Source: Thermoflexales bacterium (GTDB lineage Bacteria > Chloroflexota > Anaerolineae > Fen-1058). From it: a DNA stretch of 17,849 bases. Below the pieces are notes generated by a model. That model had not been told where the DNA came from, did not search any database, and saw only the letters and a list, made by a program, of their open reading frames with translations. The position numbers and the translations under genes are program-made. Shown here piece after piece: positions 15,985-17,849 of this stretch. The DNA lies in the NCBI GenBank assembly GCA_016931085.1, contig JAFGFO010000002.1, positions 1-17,849 on the forward strand. Reading direction: 5' to 3'. Positions within the stretch are counted from its first letter, which is position 1. Each line of letters starts with the position of its first letter.

Positions 15985-16350
15985 CTACTCCTCCGTCAGG
16001 TCGGGTCTCAACACACGCGCCTGTCCCAGGTAAACGAAGCGGATCTGCTCCTGGGGGCGCTCGGTATTCCACATCACCAGGACACGAATACAGCGCGGTA
16101 GGCTGCCGGCGGTCGTCATCTCTTGCATGCACAGCAGCGGTGTGTACACCCAGCCCATCTCGCGCGCCGCGCGCGCCGGGCTGGCCGCGTCAAGGTCGGG
16201 CGTGGCCGTAAAGATCACACTGGCCACGTCCTCCACAGCCACCTGGTTGGCCGCCACGATACGCTCCAACAGCTCGCGCGTGGCCGCCAGGATCGCATCT
16301 GTCTCGTTTGCTTCTACGCTAACGGCGCCACGAATACCTCGACAGCTCAT
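15985..16350 (-). CDS. aroH: Chorismate mutase, AroH type
   Basis: 121 residues, the trimeric Bacillus-type mutase that converts chorismate to prephenate. It has RGIRGAVSVEAN with Arg7, Cys74 and Glu77 in LLCMQEM, Arg89 in CIRVLV, Tyr107 in RFVYLGQA, and the end VLRPDL, all at family positions. The ATG at 16350 is chosen because GAGGTG (16361-16356) lies 5 nt upstream and the RGIRGA motif should be at the N-terminus; a longer frame to 16392 would run through the terminator hairpin. It is the first structural gene of the operon, behind an attenuator leader. Confidence 0.95.
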   Translation of the reverse strand: MSCRGIRGAVSVEANETDAILAATRELLERIVAANQVAVEDVASVIFTATPDLDAASPARAAREMGWVYTPLLCMQEMTTAGSLPRCIRVLVMWNTERPQEQIRFVYLGQARVLRPDLTEE

Positions 16351-16365
16351 GCCAACACCTCGTAC

Positions 16366-16395
16366 AAAAAAACGTGGAGCGCGCTGCTCCACGTT
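16366..16395 (-). terminator. Leader terminator (attenuator) before aroH
   Basis: On the minus strand AACGTGGAGC (16395-16386 reads back as the complementary arm GCTCCACGTT on plus) pairs with GCTCCACGTT across the loop AGCGC: a perfect 10-bp stem followed by an uninterrupted U-tract ending at 16366. It lies between the promoter and aroH, 15 nt before the start codon. An unconditional terminator there would silence the operon, so it must be conditional. Confidence 0.85.
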
Positions 16396-16432
16396 ATCGT
16401 TCCCTTTGGGTTTTTGCCTGTCCTAACCAGCT

Positions 16433-16510
16433 CTACCCGTCGTGAAGCAAGCGCCTCGCACGCGGAATAAAGTAAAAGTATGGATAGGCAAAATGTAACC
16501 CGGTTCTCAT
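16433..16510 (-). CDS. Aromatic leader peptide for attenuation of the aroH-pheA operon
   Basis: A 25-codon ORF, too short for ordinary gene callers. It starts MRTGLH, continues FAYPYFYF (codons 7-14), then IPRARRLLHDG and a TAG stop. Six of eight consecutive codons are Phe or Tyr. Its ATG is only about 3-4 nt after the predicted transcription start, so it would be translated as a near-leaderless message; no ribosome site is possible. Codons 19-24 contain the antiterminator strand. A leader peptide rich in the end-product amino acids, followed by competing hairpins, is the classic design of pheL-type attenuators. No function of the peptide itself is implied. Confidence 0.8.
   Translation of the reverse strand: MRTGLHFAYPYFYFIPRARRLLHDG
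16441..16454 (-). promoter_or_regulatory. Antiterminator strand in the aroH leader
   Basis: On the minus strand GCGCTTGCTTCACG pairs with CGTGGAGCAGCGC of the terminator 5' arm and loop: 13 pairs with one bulged T and one G-U. It sits in codons 19-24 of the leader peptide. A ribosome stalled at the Phe/Tyr codons would leave it free, while one at the stop codon would cover it. A local hairpin (CGTGCGAG facing CTTG and CACG) could hold it in a third state. Confidence 0.7.
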
Positions 16511-16520
16511 ATTGGGCGCA

Positions 16521-16549
16521 ATCATACCCCGCTTGGCCCGATTTGTCAA
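16521..16549 (-). promoter_or_regulatory. Sigma-70 promoter of the aroH operon
   Basis: On the minus strand a perfect -35 TTGACA (16549-16544), a 17-base spacer and TATGAT (16526-16521). It is the best promoter in the window. The -35 overlaps the TGA stop of the upstream PLP-enzyme gene. Transcription should start near 16514, giving a leader of about 164 nt before aroH. Confidence 0.8.
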
Positions 16550-17748
16550 GTGGTCAAAATGCACGCCAGGGCCTGGTCCAGGTCGGCGATCAGGTCGCCA
16601 ACGTCCTCGATGCCGAGCGACAGCCGCACCAGGCTATCCGAGATGCCCAAAGCGGCCCGCTCCTGGCTGGACAGCTCGTAATAGGTCGACAACGCCACCT
16701 GGATGACCAGGCTCTCGACGCCGCCCAGGCTGGGGCCGATGTAAGGGATTCGCAGCGCGTCGACAAAGCGGCTGGTGGTTTCCAGGTCGGCGTCTAGCTC
16801 GAAGCTGACCACGCCGCCATAGCCGCTCATCTGCTGGGAAGCGACCGCGTAATCGGGATGGCTGGGCAAACCCGGATAAAAAATGCGCCGCACCTTGGGG
16901 TGCCCCTCCAGGAAACGCGCCACTTGCAGGCCGCTGTCGTTGTGGCGCGCCACACGCAAGGCCAGGGTCTTGAGCCCACGCAGCAACAGATAAGCCGTGT
17001 TGGGATCGCACAGGGCGCCAATGGTGTTTTGAGTCGTGCGCACGCCGGCGAGCACCTGTTTGGAGCCAACGGCAGCCCCGGCCAACAAATCGTTATGCCC
17101 TCCCAGGTACTTGGTAGCGCTGTGAATCACCAAGTCCACGCCCCACTCCAGCGGGCGTTGGTTGAGCGGAGTGGCAAAGGTGCTGTCGATGATGGTCACA
17201 ACGTCATGCCGGCGGGCGATCTCGACCAGGCGCTCCAGGTCTACCACGCGCAGATAAGGATTGGTGGGCGACTCGGACAGAATCAAGCGGGTCTCTGGCC
17301 GCATGGCTGCTTCCAGGGCCTCGTAATCCCCGGGCGGCACCTGGGTAAACTGGACGCCGTAGCGGGGCAGTACCTGGTTGACGAAACCGCGTGTGCGCCG
17401 GTAACAATCGGCCGTCATCACCATGTGCGCGCCGGCCGACAACAGAGACAGCAGACTCAACGTCACGGCCGCCATGCCGCTCGAGAACAGCAAGGCCGCC
17501 TCGCCACCATCCAAATCGGCCAGCTTGCGCTCGGCGGCCGCCACGGTTGGGTTGCCGTAACGACCGTATTCGGCCCGGTCTACATCCTCACCTCCGTGAA
17601 AGGCCTCCATAAAGCCCGTCACGTCGGCCATGTTGCTAAACGTGAAGGGGGCGGAGTGGACGATGGGTGTGGTCAGGGCGTGGTACGGCTTGGAGCGTTC
17701 CTCGCCAGCGTGGACGACCCGAGTTGAGAAATGCGTGCTTGATGACAT
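16546..17748 (-). CDS. Cys/Met-metabolism PLP enzyme (cystathionine gamma-synthase / gamma-lyase / methionine gamma-lyase family)
   Basis: 400 residues. Family motifs: YGRYGNPTVAAAE (61-73), LFSSGMAAV (87-95), SESPTNPYLRV (158-168), IIDSTFATP (186-194) with the PLP-contacting Asp188, the PLP lysine Lys213 in HSATKYLGGHND, and the C-terminal LVRLSLGIEDVGDLIADLDQAL. The family swaps or removes the gamma-substituent of homoserine derivatives, cystathionine or methionine; the motifs do not fix which reaction. A strong ribosome site GGGGGAGGT lies 8 nt before the ATG. It lies upstream of aroH on the same strand, but aroH has its own promoter, so the two are probably only partly co-transcribed. Confidence 0.9.
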   Translation of the reverse strand: MSSSTHFSTRVVHAGEERSKPYHALTTPIVHSAPFTFSNMADVTGFMEAFHGGEDVDRAEYGRYGNPTVAAAERKLADLDGGEAALLFSSGMAAVTLSLLSLLSAGAHMVMTADCYRRTRGFVNQVLPRYGVQFTQVPPGDYEALEAAMRPETRLILSESPTNPYLRVVDLERLVEIARRHDVVTIIDSTFATPLNQRPLEWGVDLVIHSATKYLGGHNDLLAGAAVGSKQVLAGVRTTQNTIGALCDPNTAYLLLRGLKTLALRVARHNDSGLQVARFLEGHPKVRRIFYPGLPSHPDYAVASQQMSGYGGVVSFELDADLETTSRFVDALRIPYIGPSLGGVESLVIQVALSTYYELSSQERAALGISDSLVRLSLGIEDVGDLIADLDQALACILTT

Positions 17749-17756
17749 CTTGATTT

Positions 17757-17765
17757 ACCTCCCCC
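17757..17765 (-). promoter_or_regulatory. Strong ribosome binding site of the PLP-enzyme gene
   Basis: On the minus strand GGGGGAGGT ends 8 nt before the ATG at 17748, which fixes the start of the gene. Confidence 0.8.
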
Positions 17766-17789
17766 TAGCAGGCTGTCGGAGAGACACCC

Positions 17790-17845
17790 GTAGGGCAGGT
17801 TTCCATACCTGCCACAGGTGCGGCGGCTATGGAAAGCCGCCCTAC
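17790..17845. repeat. Double-hairpin palindromic repeat with GTAGGGC ends
   Basis: The ends are GTAGGGC and GCCCTAC. Between them are two hairpins: GGCAGGT/ACCTGCC with loop TTCCAT, and GGCGGCT/AGCCGCC with loop ATGGAA. The two loops are complementary to each other, so the whole unit can also pair end to end in part. It lies about 40 bases upstream of the PLP-enzyme gene, and its ends resemble those of the element inside mutY. No gene is seen in 17749-17849. Confidence 0.7.
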
Positions 17846-17849
17846 AAAA

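Noticed and set aside
16433..16510. Leader peptide as a histidine attenuator
   Set aside because: It has only two separated His codons against six Phe/Tyr codons in a run of eight.
16351..16545. T-box or other riboswitch in the aroH leader
   Set aside because: No T-box consensus or recognised aptamer was seen, and the leader ORF plus two competing hairpins already explain the region.

Overview
The window is about 17.8 kb of GC-rich bacterial chromosome. Protein styles (DapL-like aminotransferase, Thermotoga-type DAHP synthase with an N-terminal regulatory domain, AroH-type chorismate mutase, DppB/DppC-like permeases, lipoprotein M28 peptidase) and several intergenic palindromes suggest a member of the Chloroflexota, perhaps Anaerolineae. 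That placement is inferred from family resemblance and was not tested by a search. No rRNA, tRNA, CRISPR array, transposase or phage gene was seen.

Layout. (1) 84-1253, minus: mutY, an adenine glycosylase with an intact Nudix box and a 90-bp palindromic element inserted in frame in its Fe-S cluster loop. (2) 1440-9677, plus: a peptide-related unit of three tightly packed genes. The first is a giant permease made of DppB-like + DppC-like + M28-peptidase-like parts in one chain. The second is a lipoprotein M28 peptidase with an intact metal site. The third is an MFS transporter with a C-terminal HEAT-repeat domain. mutY and this unit diverge from a 186-bp region holding two back-to-back extended -10 promoters. 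(3) 9696-16350, minus: an eight-gene amino-acid operon read aroH, pheA, DRE-TIM aldolase-like gene, aroF, hisC, hisB, hisI, dapL-like aminotransferase. (4) 16546-17748, minus: a Cys/Met-metabolism PLP enzyme upstream of the operon.

The strongest regulatory signal is in front of aroH. A near-consensus sigma-70 promoter (TTGACA, 17 nt, TATGAT) is followed by a 25-codon leader ORF with FAYPYFYF at codons 7-14, then by a strong intrinsic terminator ending 15 nt before the aroH start codon. The end of the leader ORF can pair with the 5' arm of the terminator (13 pairs, one bulge, one G-U) to form an antiterminator. This fits ribosome-mediated attenuation by Phe/Tyr supply. It would act on the aromatic genes and, by read-through, on the histidine genes and the aminotransferase.

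The second notable system is the permease-peptidase fusion. Its peptidase domain should lie outside the membrane but has lost most zinc ligands, while the adjoining lipoprotein peptidase keeps them all. A plausible reading is an active peptidase beside a permease that carries a pseudo-peptidase used for substrate capture or docking. No binding protein or ATPase gene lies in the window. Palindromic repeats ending in GTAGG/CCTAC occur at both window ends and inside mutY. Two further repeat types occupy gaps in the aro-his operon.
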